DNA of 64,000 nucleotides, from assembly GCF_022985175.1 (NCBI RefSeq), contig NC_066882.1, positions 3,281,980 to 3,345,979 on the forward strand. Direction: 5' to 3'. Below are positions 1-12,189 of this stretch, one piece after another. The position numbers and the translations under genes were made by a program. Below the pieces are notes generated by a model. That model was not told the origin of the DNA and did not search any database. It worked only from the letters and a program-made list of their open reading frames with translations. Origin of the DNA: Labeo rohita. Its lineage: Eukaryota > Chordata > Actinopteri > Cypriniformes > Cyprinidae. Each line of letters starts with the position of its first letter. Position 1 is the first letter of the stretch.

Positions 1-276
1 AATGACTCAATCAACTGAATTGGTTTATCTGTTCCTCTGCTTTTCTCCGATGGTCTTATTTACTCCCCTAAGGTATTAAATGTGCGTCCTTGAAAGCGTG
101 TGGTTTTGTAGCATATTTTACTTTAACTTCTCAGGTAATATGGTAATATGGTGGTATGACATATTTCAGATGCACCAAAATTACAACGATCACATACACA
201 TATTTAAACGTTTGATTAAAAATTATTGCTTGATAGATATTTGTAGGGACATGTCATAGCACCCCTACTAAATTCT

Positions 277-318
<42 letters not shown>

Positions 319-948
319 CAGACCAAAAATGTCCTGTTTTCTAAGAAATTGATCAAAATTAAGCGAGTTTAATTAAAACAAGAACCAATATCTGCCTTCT
401 TAATTCTCATTTTGATGGAAAACAAGTTTTCATACCCCATTGACAGATGTTTGCTCTTGTTTCAAGCATAGAGTCACAAAATTAAGTTCAAGACTTATCT
501 TCAATTTGCATATTGATTTAATGATGTTTAAATATTTGTAATAAAAACCAAAACAAGAATACTGATGAAGACTACAAATGGAAGAGTTTCTGGTCCAATT
601 TAAGACCTTTTACAATCTGCAGAAATCCTGTTATTGTACACAAAAACCAGAGCATTTTAATTCAATAGAAAATGTTTATCTCTGTAATCCTTAAAAAAGG
701 ATTGAACATTGAACATTTTCCTGACATTGCACTCTTACTTCATCAACCCATTCCCAACAACCACAACCCATTCCTGACAGATAAAACAGTTACATTTTTT
801 CTCATTGAATATCCACTGAATATTTAACTTTGACTCATTTGGGATTTGACCGAAGTTGTTTATATCTAGCAATTTAGAAGTGATGTTTCACATCTCAAAA
901 AAGGTCAGCAAACATTTAGTGCGACATTGTCCTGCTGCTGAACCCTAC
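1..948. other. probable last intron of cxcl14 (part)
   Basis: This stretch lies downstream of the third cxcl14 exon on the minus strand. That exon ends in a good donor with an incomplete arginine codon, so an intron must follow. I looked for a short terminal exon encoding a Val-Tyr-Glu-Ala-type C terminus followed by a stop and found none, so it probably lies beyond base 1. The sequence is AT-rich and holds a 38-base A run (279-316) and an old interspersed repeat at 265-520. Nothing else is recognisable. Confidence 0.6.
265..520. repeat. A-rich run plus degenerate interspersed repeat (CTGCAAAAAA family)
   Basis: A long A run is followed by sequence with AAAACAAG, CCCCATTGACAGAT and TTGTTTCAAGCAT motifs. 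The same ordered motifs recur at 33,018-33,425 and 46,880-47,242, the latter two starting with CACTGCAAAAAA-like ends. This is a dispersed repeat of cyprinid type, and this copy is diverged and incomplete. Confidence 0.55.
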
Positions 949-1062
949 CTGTGTTTGTCCTTCCAGATTTTGAACCACTTGACAAGGTTCTTAGTGCTCT
1001 GGAGTCTGGGATGCAGGCAATACTCCTGACCTTTGAAACGGGACACATTCTCCATAGTGACA
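949..1062 (-). CDS. cxcl14: cxcl14, coding exon 3 (CXC chemokine core and C-terminal helix)
   Basis: The minus strand from 1062 to 949 encodes about 37 residues beginning VTMENVSRFKGQEYCLHP and ending KWFKIWKDKH. These are the third beta strand, the fourth chemokine cysteine and the C-terminal alpha helix of CXCL14, a secreted orphan-type chemokine of epithelia and nervous tissue. The acceptor (TTTATAG) precedes the exon and the donor (AG/GTAGGG) follows it. The first base completes a Phe codon begun in the preceding exon, and the last two bases start an Arg codon, as expected. The length of 114 bases fits phases 2 in and 2 out. The last few residues are on a further exon not seen in the window. 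An open frame on the opposite strand here is only a shadow. Confidence 0.95.
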
Positions 1063-2882
1063 CTATAAACACATGGGAAAAATTACGGATGAGTGGATGG
1101 GAAGAGAAGATGGGTAAACAGGATGAAACCAGCGGAGAAGATTAGTCATTTAAGCAACACAAACAATAAGCAGTGATGCAATAATACATTTAATACTCGT
1201 CAAATAGTAATAATACTATTTAAGGTGTTACTAAATGTATTTCCGCACTGAAGATTCAATTAAAATTATCGTTCAAATCATATGCAGAAGGTAGAAAATC
1301 ATTCCTGGACTTTCTGAGTGATTCTGAGGTGAATCATCTCGACCGCAGAATTCTCTGCTGACTTGACTGGTAAACAAATACAAATTCAAAGCAGAGTTCA
1401 ATACCGCAGCTTGTTTTGCCTATTAGGAAGATATTTACCACATCGCTGGAATCACTGAAGCAAACTGACCAAGAGTGCATAGTCTTTTATTTGGATTTTA
1501 ACTTTATTATTCACCTGCGCAGCCAAACGAACATGTTTGTTGACTCTAAACTCTTCACTGGCCTCTTAAAACAGAGCAGGAGCTCTTGTGGGACTGGAGA
1601 AGCTTCTAGAATGTTAAACTCACACTCAGAATCCAGTGCCATAAACTGAAGAGAAGGAACACTTTCAGCAGAGTCCACGGGTTTTGTTTTTCTCTGAGGT
1701 CAGAGCTCACGAATGCAAATCCAGACAAATGAGCTAAATGTCCAAGAATTATTTCCAAAAAACGTTGAGACTAAACAGCCATAAATGTTTTTTTAGTCTT
1801 ATGTAAAATATATTTCTGCACTAACTATTAAAAACCTACGATACAATTACCAGTGGAAATACTATGGATATTACGTAATCTTCAAATGAACACACCGGTA
1901 CAGCATTTCAGTCAAGTGCACTTCAAATACTGCTGTAAATTAAATAATAAGTTTCACATCTGACCGATTTCATTTTAAATCTACAGTTCAGAGCAAAACT
2001 TCTGAATCTAAACTGCAGTAACAAGATTATAAAACATTCTTCTTTTGTAAACTCAAATAAACATCTATCTACGATAATTATAATATTCATTTGAATTTTA
2101 GAATGTAACCACAACTTCATACAGACTGATTTAAAAAATATCCAGATCTGTAAATATGCTGTAATACCTAAGATGACCAGGAGGTGGAACAAAGTCTATA
2201 GTATTGCCTATCAAAAAAACAAGCTTATAACAAAACGCAAGTTTGCTTTACACCAGAAAACACTTTGGATCTTACAAGCTTCATAAACACAGTTTAGGCT
2301 TCATGCATTGTCATAACATAACCATGCTAATCAATTTGAAATCCGTTTTGACTATAGTATCTTGTAAGTGTGCCACTAAATTGTCATCAGGATCCTAATG
2401 GAAAATCCAGCTAAAACAAATTCTGCTTTACAAGCTTTATAGCTGATCTAAGATGGTCATTTATGGTCATTGCATAGTCCAAGATAGCATTTGGTGGCCA
2501 TTACCAGACAGACTGGTTAGAGCTGATTAAACTGGTGTGGACTGGATTGAGCTGGATCACCATGGTTGACCACCTTAAGATGAAATGACCTGTTTTATCT
2601 AGCAGGGTCTAGCCAACTCTCACGAGCTGCAGTCTTTTTACAGCAATGATGAAATTAACAAACATCTAAAAATGCTTTAATTCTTTTGTTCCTATTCCTA
2701 TGAGACTGCTCTATTAAAGCCTACTGGAAATATAAGCTGCTCTATAAATATATAACATTTGTATATTTGTTATCCAGTTAAAGAACCTGAAGTCATAAAA
2801 ACACACCATACACAAAACACACTTACAGACCCAAACAGGCACATTAAAGATGTTAAGATAAAGAAATGTTTTTGCAACTCAC
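1063..2882 (-). other. cxcl14 intron 2
   Basis: This is the interval between the GTGAGT donor after exon 2 and the TTTATAG acceptor before exon 3. It is AT-rich, without coding potential on either strand. At 2,440-2,610 there is a diverged piece with CTGGTT/AGCTGG motifs, related to the GCTGG-rich element at 22,848-23,071. Confidence 0.85.
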
Positions 2883-2988
2883 AATATCATCTTTTCTTGG
2901 CAGTACGGATGTTTAGGCTTGATCTCCAGCTTTTGTACATCTTTGTACCGGATCTTCGGGCCTTTTCTCGTGCATCTGCACTTATAAG
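2883..2988 (-). CDS. cxcl14: cxcl14, coding exon 2 (mature N terminus, CXC motif)
   Basis: The minus strand encodes the start of mature CXCL14. YKCRCTRKGPKIRY contains the CXC motif (Cys-Arg-Cys), followed by KDVQKLEIKPKHPYCQEKMI with the third chemokine cysteine. The very short N terminus before the CXC motif is characteristic of CXCL14 rather than ELR-type CXC chemokines. The acceptor is a T-run followed by AG and the donor is ATT/GTGAGT. The 106-base length gives phase 1 in and 2 out, which joins cleanly to both neighbouring exons: the first two bases complete an Ala codon at the signal-peptide boundary. Confidence 0.96.
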
Positions 2989-4026
2989 CTAAAAATGAAT
3001 AAAATGCAAGCTTTAGTTTCGAGAAAAAGCAGATCTCACAAAAACTATGATATCTGAATCATGCTGCAATTAAACTCAAACGAAAATCAATATGAATAGA
3101 AAACAGAAACAGAAAGAAGTTACAGTTGCATAAAGAAAACAGCCTAAAAATAAAGCTAATGTGAATGTGTACTCATGTACAAATGCATTCCTTTAATAAA
3201 ACACAAAACAGAAGCTTGAATGCACAAATATTTTATTTGCATGAACATGCATTAACATAATTGTTAATTTTTTTTTTTTTTTAAAAATAGTACTATAAAC
3301 GTAAATATGCATAATAGTTTTGTTTTCTGATTTTAACACTGTATCCAGAAAGTGACTTTCACTACTGTATTAATAAGAATGTATTTGTTTACTTTTTGCA
3401 TTAAAGTGAATTTGTATTTTTCTTTTCTTCTACATGCATTCTGACAATTTCCAGCATTTTCTAACTTTTAAACGCTTTCAAAACGGAACTTATAACGAGG
3501 CTGCACAAAAATCAACAAACAGCACAGCAGACTGGCGTGGTGATTCATTAAAGTGCCATTTGCTGTTTTCAGGCTCTTCCAGCACGCTGACTATGAGGCA
3601 GGTGAGCTGCTGAAAGACGCGTGACCTACATCTAATCCCTCATCAATCTTCTCTGCTCCATTCAGCATCATCTCTAAACAGCCTCTCAGGACAGAAGCCA
3701 ACAAGACTCATCCAGCAGCACAAAAGAGCCACTATTTACTATCACTGGCCAAGTTTTGCAGAATGAACTGGATTGTCTGAGAGAAGTGGAGATATTTTGA
3801 CAGTTGCACCAGCATAAGGCGCTTTTATTCTGCGGGAAAAGTTGAAAACAGAGCTAAAATAGAAGACTAAATTTGTTAGATATTAAAACCATGCACTCTA
3901 GAATAGCTAAAACACCGAATTCTGTATTAATAGACATTTTAACACTAGATATCCTCGCGAAATCAATAGATAAACGTAATATTAAAAAATAAATACATAT
4001 AAAAAACATCACACACACGCACTCAC
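2989..4026 (-). other. cxcl14 intron 1
   Basis: This is the interval between the GTGAGTGCG donor and the exon 2 acceptor. It contains a T-run near 3,270 and a less AT-rich block at 3,510-3,760 that could be regulatory. No exon could be supported. A splice-like pair at 3,571-3,600 on the plus strand is discussed among the rejected items. Confidence 0.85.
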
Positions 4027-4090
4027 CCTCTGTGTTGAGTGAATAAACGGCGATAACCAGCAAAAGTAAAGCGGCCGTACAGCGATTCAT
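4027..4090 (-). CDS. cxcl14: cxcl14, coding exon 1 (start codon and signal peptide)
   Basis: The ATG at 4090-4088 (minus strand) starts MNRCTAALLLLVIAVYSLNT, a typical signal peptide: short polar N terminus, a Leu/Ile/Val core and a small-residue cleavage region. The exon ends GAG-G/GTGAGTGCG, a near-consensus donor, in phase 1, and joins exon 2 to give Thr-Glu-Ala-Tyr-Lys-Cys. The frame stays open upstream to 4141, but only through non-ATG codons, so the ATG at 4090 is the natural start. The spliced product is 95 residues here and would reach about 99 with the missing last exon, the usual length in fish. Confidence 0.94.
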
Positions 4091-4345
4091 CCCCAATAGT
4101 TTGTTGAGAAGCTCCAGCAGCCTCCGGTCTGTTTGCGCCACTCAAATCCAATAATCGAGATCCTCAAATAGTGTCAGTCTGGTGAAAAACCCAGTCTCTA
4201 TCTCTGTGATGTCAGTCAGTAGCAGGTTGAATGTGCTCCGCGACACGTCACGCACACCGTCTCTCAATCTGACAAGCCGCTCTTGAGCGCTCTGAGCTTC
4301 TATAAACACACGCTTGAGCGCCTCATTGATATGCAGAGCCCGCCG
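4091..4345 (-). promoter_or_regulatory. probable cxcl14 5' UTR and promoter
   Basis: This block directly upstream of the cxcl14 start codon is clearly richer in G+C and CpG (CGCGACACGTCACGCAC, GAGCGC repeats) than the surrounding AT-rich DNA. A TATA-like TTTATA lies on the minus strand near 4,300, about 210 bases before the ATG. The exact transcription start cannot be read from the sequence. Confidence 0.5.
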
Positions 4346-4362
4346 ACGAATTAACTCTGGCT

Positions 4363-4464
4363 GTGTCTCGAAACCGAGCTAGTTGCCTACCTAGAAAGCA
4401 TTTTTGCGCTCTGCGCATGCACTGGAGACTGTCTAGGTAGGCAGCGCTCTAGGTTTTGAGACGC
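4363..4464. mobile_element. short hairpin MITE next to the cxcl14 promoter
   Basis: Imperfect inverted arms at about 4,364-4,395 and 4,431-4,463 pair over some 30 bases. The outer motif is GTCTCGAAACC against GGTTTTGAGAC, and the inner motif is TGCCTACCTAGA against TCTAGGTAGGCA. They are separated by a 35-base loop. The whole is about 100 bases and looks like a miniature inverted-repeat element inserted just upstream of the cxcl14 promoter. Confidence 0.6.
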
Positions 4465-7400
4465 GTTCTACAGCCACCGCCAGGGAAAAGTGATAAAATT
4501 GAGTTAAAAAAGTTTATTAGAACTGTACGTTGTCAGGGGAGATAATTGCATTGGCTTTTATGCACTCTGTTAAAAAGCCTCACTTAATTTGTTCTTTTTT
4601 ATTCGTGCCAGTGAATAAAAGCTCAGTTTAGCAAGCTCTTTCTTTATGTAATTAAGCAAATCTATACAGGACATCATAATAGACTTAAGTAGAAAAGTCC
4701 TATCTTAAGAAAATCTTTAGATCTAAATACAAAACAGGTGCCTTTAGTTAATGAAGTCTCTCTTAAAGAAGAATTACAGATAAATAAACTTGTGAATGCA
4801 CACATCTTTTAGAATTTTTAAAATCAGATTGTTGGTGAAAATAGTACGTAAAATGTTGCATGTTTCACCAATAAAGATGCACAAGAAGTGAGTGTTATTT
4901 TGTGCTTCTAACTGGGGTTTGTGTAAAAACTCTTTTTTTACACAGTTGCGTAATGGTGGGAATTGCTGTCAAGATGCTGTCCGCTCTTATATATCATCAG
5001 CATTTTCTGTTTAAATTGAATTAGCCTAGCATAACAAAAACAAAACACACAGTTGGTAGGGCATACTCATTCACATTCACATCTATTCCATGCTGAAGAG
5101 TGTACTTTATTTCCCTAGTGAAAAAGTAATGTTTAAAATACCATTTTATGTCATACTACGTATAGAATTGCTCCAGACTTACTGATATAATAATTAGAAA
5201 TAAACTTTATTTGGAGTACTACTTGTGCACGATGCACATTTCTCTAATATTAAGCCCGAAATGTGTTTTAATGCCAGTATGCAAAATATTTGAGGTGTTC
5301 CTAAAGTATACTTGCAATAGTTACACTTTAGCACAATCATACATGCTTCAGTATATCTTTAGGTGGACTTAAGCACTACTTCTGCACAATTAAAGTGCAT
5401 TAAATACAAAATTAGTTGTTCCCATTTAGAAGACATTAAGTATACGAGTTTAGCATATTAAAATACAATTGCAGGGTGTTTTATTAAGTACATTAACATG
5501 TAAATGTATTAGGAGTATATTTAGCATTAAATAAATGTATTCCAAGACATTTTAGCATATTTAATTTTCACTGTAGGGTTCATACTTGCTAATGAAATCA
5601 TGAGGATATCAGAATTTGTAAGGTTGATAAATCATTGCATTTCTCAGTCATTTTTTTAAAGGCAAATTTTTTATTTGAATATTGCACCCTTTGCACGCAA
5701 AGGGTGTTTCTGTGAACGTCAGAAAGGTTCATTCAATAAGCAACCTTGTGTAAGCTGTTTTCAGTGCTATTTACTTAGCATAAATTTAGACTTTTCGTCA
5801 TCATTTTACCATTTCTATGTCACAGTGACGAATATAACAAGCTATTGTTGTCTGCACTGGCACCAAACGGTGTTTGGCTGTGTAAATGATACCCCTGAGA
5901 AGACTGTTTCTAGTTTCCTCCTCACGCATGGATGATTGGAGGGCACGATGAAGCGAACCATCTGAGTATCTGTGACTGCGGACAAGAGCCTCATCCCAGC
6001 TGTCATCAGCCATGCCTCAGTCCATTTCATGTCTGTCTGTGGCCCATCCAAAGGTCCAGGAGAACTGAAAAGCATGAAAATCATATGTGAAGCTGCCCTT
6101 CATTCTGCCTGACTGGATATAATAGAAACTTAATGGTAACAGACAATGTCAACGCACCTCTTTAACCCAAATCAGCTACTTCTGTCAAGGGCATTTATGT
6201 TGTCAGTCATACCAAAAACACAGGCGGCTGTATCTATTTTTTATTTTTAACATCATAATGCTGAGATTGTACACTGACAGCTACATCAGGGATGAAATGA
6301 CTAAGAAATCTGGAATGTTTTACATTTATATTGTGAAGAAAACAATATAAAAAATCAAAATTGTAAATAAAGATTATCAAGTGTGTTTTAAAAAGGGAAA
6401 TACTAAAATGTTTAATGGTGATCGTGATTAATTGTGAAATTTACTAGCAATTTCTGAATGTTTCTACAATTTCATCACATTAACAATGAACATGATCCAC
6501 TAATCTTTGACAATCACAGTTTATCTTTATTTTAAACAGTATATCTACTGGTTTTAGCATTTAAATTGATTTAAATTCAAAATTTAAATTCAAAATATAT
6601 TAGAATGCAACTGTTTGATATTTTAGCAATGACATTCCGTTGTTAGTGTGCCATAAGATTCCAAATACTTTCGTTGATTTAACCATTTAACAATTATCAA
6701 TAAAACATTTTAATACCTCTATATACTGTAGACTAAGCAATAAGCAGGTTATCTAAACAAGGAGGCAACATGTACATGGTGTTTTAAATCAGGGGGTGAT
6801 CCAAAATAAACATGCCTAATTCTAAAGACGCTTTAATGAATCAAATCTGCTGCTTTAAACTCTGTCTCAGCCACCTGCTGGCAACAATGCAAAACACTCT
6901 CCATCGATCACTGCGTCACCTTCCTCCAGGTCTGTGATGGGACCCAACTGACCCTTCACAATATGTAACTCATTCCAGACACGCATATTGGAGCAATTAC
7001 TCTTGGTATGTTTATAAGACTTGTCTAGACCAAAGGCCATTTTTGGCATACAACCCTTCCTCCTCCTCTTTGAAAAAGGTTTGTTTGCAACAGCGATCAG
7101 AGAAGAAGATTCAGAGAGACCACTGAGATTTGAGCTGATAATGAATGGAAAAGCATCTCAGTCACAGTATAATTACTTAGGAAACAGAAATGCGTAGATC
7201 TCTGGTTCTGGTGGAAAAATGCAATTTGTTGTCTTTGACAGCAAAGTAAACAGGCTTAACAACTATTAATGGCTTTGCATATCATTCGCTGGCATCAAAA
7301 GCGAGCATCCAATCAAACTCTACAGTATTTTGGCACTGTCACTGGATAGAAACAAACTAAATCAGGCAGATTTGCGTGACAAACTCTCATCTTGGAAATC

Positions 7401-7834
7401 CATTTACAAAAGGTGAAAGAATATCCAGACTAAATATGATTCGTTAGCAACAAGAATAAATATGTGAAAGTTTTGTGAATTGCTGACTGTCGGGCGCATT
7501 AAAAGAACCTGAATTCAGGTTGTTTTTACACTTGGCAGGTTTGGTTTGATTAAAATAAAGTCTGGTGTCATTTCTGTTATTGTGGTTCATTTGATTAAGT
7601 GTGAACGCCGACATCCGATCCTTGGTGGTGTATGTCCAAATGAACTCTGGTGGTGTCTGACTGAAATATGAATGCAAATGTGGGGCAAAGACATCTAAAT
7701 AATTCATAAACAGGATGTGATGTCACAAGATGAAATGGACAGAACGCTCAGGAATTTCTTCCTCTGTTTTGACTCCTTAACACATTTTATAAGGTCTGTG
7801 TCACTTCTCAGCTGGTAAAAATACCACCATGCAC
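4465..7834. other. intergenic, no gene seen
   Basis: AT-rich sequence with no supported exon on either strand. The part at about 5,100-5,560 contains degenerate AAGTGCA/TGCATTA-type motifs, also seen near 17,430-17,530, which suggests an old dispersed repeat. The rest shows nothing I recognise. Confidence 0.6.
6868..6881 (-). promoter_or_regulatory. CTCF-like motif (one mismatch)
   Basis: On the minus strand the 14-mer CCAGCAGGTGGCTG matches the vertebrate CTCF core CCASYAGRKGGCRS at 13 of 14 positions. A single motif match is weak evidence of binding. Confidence 0.3.
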
Positions 7835-8460
7835 TACCAGTCGAAAGTTTTTGAACAGTAAGATTTTTAATGTTTTTAAAGAAGTCTCTACTGCTCACCA
7901 AGCCTGCATTTATTTGATCCAAAGTACAGCAAAAGCAGTAATATTGTGAAATATTTTTACTATTTTAAATACCTGGTTTCTTTTAATATTTTAAAATGTA
8001 ACTTTGCTGTGATCAAAGCTAAATTTTCAGCATCATCACTAAAGTCTTCAGTGTCAAATGATCCTTCAGATATCATTATAATATGCTGATTTGCTGTTCA
8101 ATAAACATTTTTTATTATCATTATTAATATTTATCAAACAAACCTGAAAAATCTACTCAGCTGTTTTCAACATAATAATAATAAATTAAGAAAAAAAAAT
8201 TTTAAGCAGCAAATCAGAATATTAGAATGATTTTTGAAGGATCATGTGACTGGAGTAATGATGCCAAATTTCAGCTTTGAAATCACAGGAATAAATTACA
8301 TTTTAAAATATATTCAAATAGAAAAGAGTTATTTTAAATTGAAAAAATATTTTAAAAAAGTTTTTATGTACTTTGGATCAAATAAATGCAGGCTTGGTGA
8401 GCGGAAGAGACTCCTTTAAAAACATTAAAAATCTTACTGTTCAAAAACTTTTGACTGGTA
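7835..8460. mobile_element. 626-bp palindromic MITE (family A)
   Basis: The left end TACCAGTCGAAAGTTTTTGA and the right end, read on the other strand (TACCAGTCAAAAGTTTTTGA), are nearly identical and continue pairing for about 95 bases. They include GCCTGCATTTATTTGATCC on both sides. Pairing resumes inside: ATTTTCAGCATC and its inverted relatives flank the centre. ATGCAC occurs just outside both ends and may be a target duplication. Diverged relatives lie in the slit3 introns (56,130-56,745 and 58,995-59,175). Confidence 0.85.
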
Positions 8461-9870
8461 GAGTATGCACTCACATACAACAAATGCATTTAACACAGAA
8501 CACAGCAATTTTGAACTTTTGCAAAATATACATCATAAAAGCTGAATGCATCCTTATGCCTTTAGTTTTGTATCATTAAATTTAGTATTAAAAATGACTG
8601 AGAACCAAACAAACCAGGACCAAACATGAACCCACCTTTTTAATACTAATCTATTAATACATTTTGTGCTTAAGTGGATTTTACTTTTTGTACGATGGTT
8701 TTTGTATGGTGTTTGGGCCATCACTTGACGTACAATCTGGGACCTGAAGTGAAATATATAAATCTTGTTATAACACGATAAGAGCCTTTGATTTATATGC
8801 AATAGCATGACCGTGAAAGTATTTTTGTGTTTTATTTTCACACCCACACAGGCCCATTTTGCTTTCAGTGTATTCAAACTTTTATGTATTTGTTGAATGA
8901 TGATGATACAGTCTGAGAGTCTGTTGTGTTGAGTAATATTTTCCATGTTACATGTTACATGCGCCGCATATCAGCACCAGATCTCTTCCACTAAAAATGC
9001 AAGCACCGTAACACGACAACGTGTAAATCAGCACGTCAACAAGCATCAAAGCGGCTCCTTTTTTTCTTGATCAGGCACGTCTGTGCAAATTGCTGCCGCA
9101 GAAGGGTGGTGTTTGTAATTGCACGTAATGATTTTAAGTCAGGTTAGCCAATGGCCAGCGGGCTCTCGGATTCTTCACGTTTACTCGCTCCGTGAGAGAA
9201 CATGCTGGATAATTGCTGCGTAGAATTCCACCATACAGTACCATTAGTCTAAAAGTCCTGGAGGAATCATAGGAATGTCTACTTAATTTGACATGCGAAG
9301 GTAACTGCAGAAGAATACCTAAACGGGAGACACAGAAGATGCATCTGACTTGCAGTGTCACCAATAATTTGACTTCATAACAATTTATTTTAGAGAGCAC
9401 AATTTACACTTTGGTTACAGAATAATTGTCCCCACATTGACAAACAGTATAAACAAAAGCAGCTTTAGCACATACCAGAATCCTTCAGAGTCGATCTGTT
9501 CGGAATTGCACAAACCGAGAGGCCGGACGCATCCAGTCAAGTTTCTGTATACCACAGTCAATCTCTGTATTTTTCTCAGAGAGCCTCGTTCTGGCCGGGT
9601 TTCAGTAAGTAAATAAATGTGATGAGAACACTAATCACAGATAATGTTACATAACGCCGTCTTTGGAGCTGCTGATCCATTCATCACATATCTGTGGTGG
9701 ATTTGACATCTTCACATTATTCAGGGCAGGTTTGTTGTTGTGCTTATGTAAGTTTCTTACAAAAATGGATCTGCATGAGACAAGATAAACAGTGTTTGAG
9801 GTTCCATGAATATCATCTTTTGACATTACACACAATATATTGTAATACAAGTCCAGTTCCATTAATAACG
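8461..9870. other. intergenic, no gene seen
   Basis: No exon could be supported. The block at about 9,000-9,600 is less AT-rich and not obviously repetitive, so it could hold regulatory sequence. Confidence 0.5.
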
Positions 9871-10863
9871 TAGGGCCGTATGAAATCTGTTTTATTTTTT
9901 CCAAATTCCGTTTTTTCCGTTTAAATTTTTCTGGATTCTGTTTTTTCCTGTTTTAATTTTTCTCAACTCCTTTTTAATGGTTAAATTAAATGTTATTAAT
10001 CAAAGAGCATGTCTGTTTAATTAAAATCATGAAACTTATACAATTTCACATCAATTTAATAAAGGTTTAACAAAAATGACATGTTTAGGGCCCTATGAAA
10101 TGTTTTATTTTTTCTCACCATGTTTTATTGTTATCAAATTCTGTGTTTTAGCATGTCTAATTATTTGAATGCATATTTAATTTATTCAAGTTTATTCTTA
10201 AAATAGCCTCATGAGAGTTTTTTTTTACCCTTTAGAAATTCTGCGTTGTGTATTTAAAATGTTCTGGTTATCAAACGAAGGCAAATTGGAATTTACTATT
10301 AAAATTAAAACATGGAAGAAATGTTGTGTGATTATACCCTAAAAAATAATGTTGTTTCATTTTAGCAGTAGTAGTAATAGTAGTAATATATATCTGGCAC
10401 AATGTCTTCAAGTTAAACTGGACTTTTATTTTGACGGGTTGCTGTGTCTACCTTTACATTTCTGCGTGTATATGATACAAGGCTAGTTTTCCTAAAATGG
10501 AACGATCAAATGCTCATGAAGTGGCTCTCCGCAGATATTGTTAATGTATTTATGTCCTCATTTAGTGAGACGACAGACGCTGAAATCACAGCGAGCGTCA
10601 TGCGCGCTTCAGTATGTGTAGTAAACAAACCCGCTCATCTGCTCCACTCATTAAAACAGACACACAGAACATGCAGGATTCACACTTAAATGGTATTTTT
10701 GTGGCGTAATATTTACAGATACTAGTCCATATTGCTGTTTGATAAATTCATTCAAACTTTTACAAATTCCGTGACATTCCGCGTTATTCAGTAAATTCCG
10801 TTTTTCTGACTGGATTGCACAATTCCGTCTGCGTTTCAGCAACGCAGAAATCATAGGGCCCTA
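9871..10863. mobile_element. hAT-like non-autonomous element
   Basis: The left end TAGGGCCGTATGAAATC matches the inverted right end (TAGGGCCCTATGATTTC read on the minus strand). Inside are repeated AATTCCGTTTTT motifs on both sides. A second internal TAGGGCCCTATGAAAT start lies at about 10,087, suggesting an internal duplication or a nested copy. Near-matching TAATAACG / TAATAATG octamers flank the ends, consistent with the 8-bp duplications of hAT elements. No transposase frame remains. Confidence 0.7.
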
Positions 10864-11538
10864 ATAATGTGATATTTCTAAATGCCACCTATTTATTTAT
10901 AAGGAACATTTGACGTGTACTGTACAATGACTCATAAACTCGCTAATAAGACAAAGCACTACACATATAATCTCAAACCATTCACTACAACAAAAAAATC
11001 CTGTCCCAGGAAGACAGACAGGATTTTAATATATAATAGTACAGGGGTATCAAATGCACAGTGGTATATCTATTGCCTCTGGGAGGCAACAAAGAAATCA
11101 TGATCACCTTTAAACTTTAATCAGGTCTGTGGACAGAAGTAATTGCTTTGAAGATTTATGACAGGCAGAGAAGAAAAGGTTGGAAATAAAGTGTCACAAA
11201 ACCTTGTAGAGCTTCTATAATGAACTGATGCTAGTAAAGAAAGGCCAGTTTTCGGAAAATACTTTTCCTCTTATTGGTGCCAGAAAGGAGCCTAGTGACG
11301 GCATGTTGTTTCGTCTGCAGGCGAAATTGAAATGAATAAGGTTTTCATTTTTCTGTACAGAGATTATTAAATGAAGGTTTTAATTTAGCAGCAGCCCTGA
11401 GGTAGAAAGGCATTTCACAACATCATTTATTAGTTATATATTCAGACCTAGAGAGCCCAAATACACTTTTTGTTTATTCCTGTCATTTAGCTGTAGAAAA
11501 AATGTAGGCATGCAATGTTTAATTGTAACAAAGAGAAA

Positions 11539-11866
11539 TGTGACCCTGGATCACAAAACGAGTCATAAGGGTCCACTTTCCATTAATGTATGGTTTGTTA
11601 GGATAGGACAATATTTCATTGAGATACAACTATTTGAATATATGGAATCTGAGGGTGCAAAAAAATCTAAATACTGAGAGAATCACCTTTAAAGTTGTCC
11701 AAATAAAGTTCTTAGCCAAGCATATTACTAATCAAAAATTAAGTTTTGATAAAGAAGGACATTTGCAAAATATGATTTTTGGCATAAAAAAAATACAGTG
11801 TAATGTTAGCTATTGCTACAAATATACCAGTGCTACTTACGACTGGTTTTGTGGTCCAGGGTCACA
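11539..11866. mobile_element. MITE with TGTGACCCTGG termini, copy 1
   Basis: It starts TGTGACCCTGGATCACAAAA and ends TTTTGTGGTCCAGGGTCACA, perfect inverted termini apart from one base. The interior is AT-rich. The same family occurs at 14,278-14,481, 42,128-42,431, 43,016-43,361 and 56,230-56,638. The order of interior motifs (TATTAAGTAAAGA, ATTAGTAATATGCATTGCTA) is conserved. Confidence 0.85.
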
Positions 11867-12189
11867 AATCTTTTTAAAACAAATTAGGCATTCAAAAATA
11901 AATCAACAAATAAATACTGCCCAAATATCACAATACATTTATACTAGGGCCATCAGTCGATTAAAAAAAATGTAATTGAATTAATTATGATGTTTTGATT
12001 AATTAATTGCCAAAAAAAAAAAAAAAAAAATTGACAGAGAAAATACCCACAAAAGATTATTTAATGCTATATTTGTGTTAATTGAGAAAGTATCATGTTT
12101 TACAAACTGTAGTTTTAGAAATAAATATTTGATACTATTTAAGAAAAAAATATTTTATATATTTAATTCAACAAAAAATTTAAACATTT

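Noticed and set aside
951..1145. 64-codon plus-strand frame preceded by a good-looking acceptor (TTTGTCCTTCCAG)
   Set aside because: The opposite strand encodes the highly recognisable third exon of cxcl14 with correct splice phases. The plus-strand frame is its shadow and has no ATG start.
2759..2992. 77-codon plus-strand frame
   Set aside because: Shadow of cxcl14 exon 2 on the minus strand.
3571..3630. Mini-exon-like sequence on the plus strand (TTTTCAG acceptor, GTGAGC donor)
   Set aside because: It lies inside a cxcl14 intron on the other strand, is only about 29 bases long and has no partner exons.
4091..4141. 17-residue in-frame N-terminal extension of cxcl14
   Set aside because: The frame is open but starts with GTG and contains no ATG upstream of 4090, so it is 5' UTR in a vertebrate.
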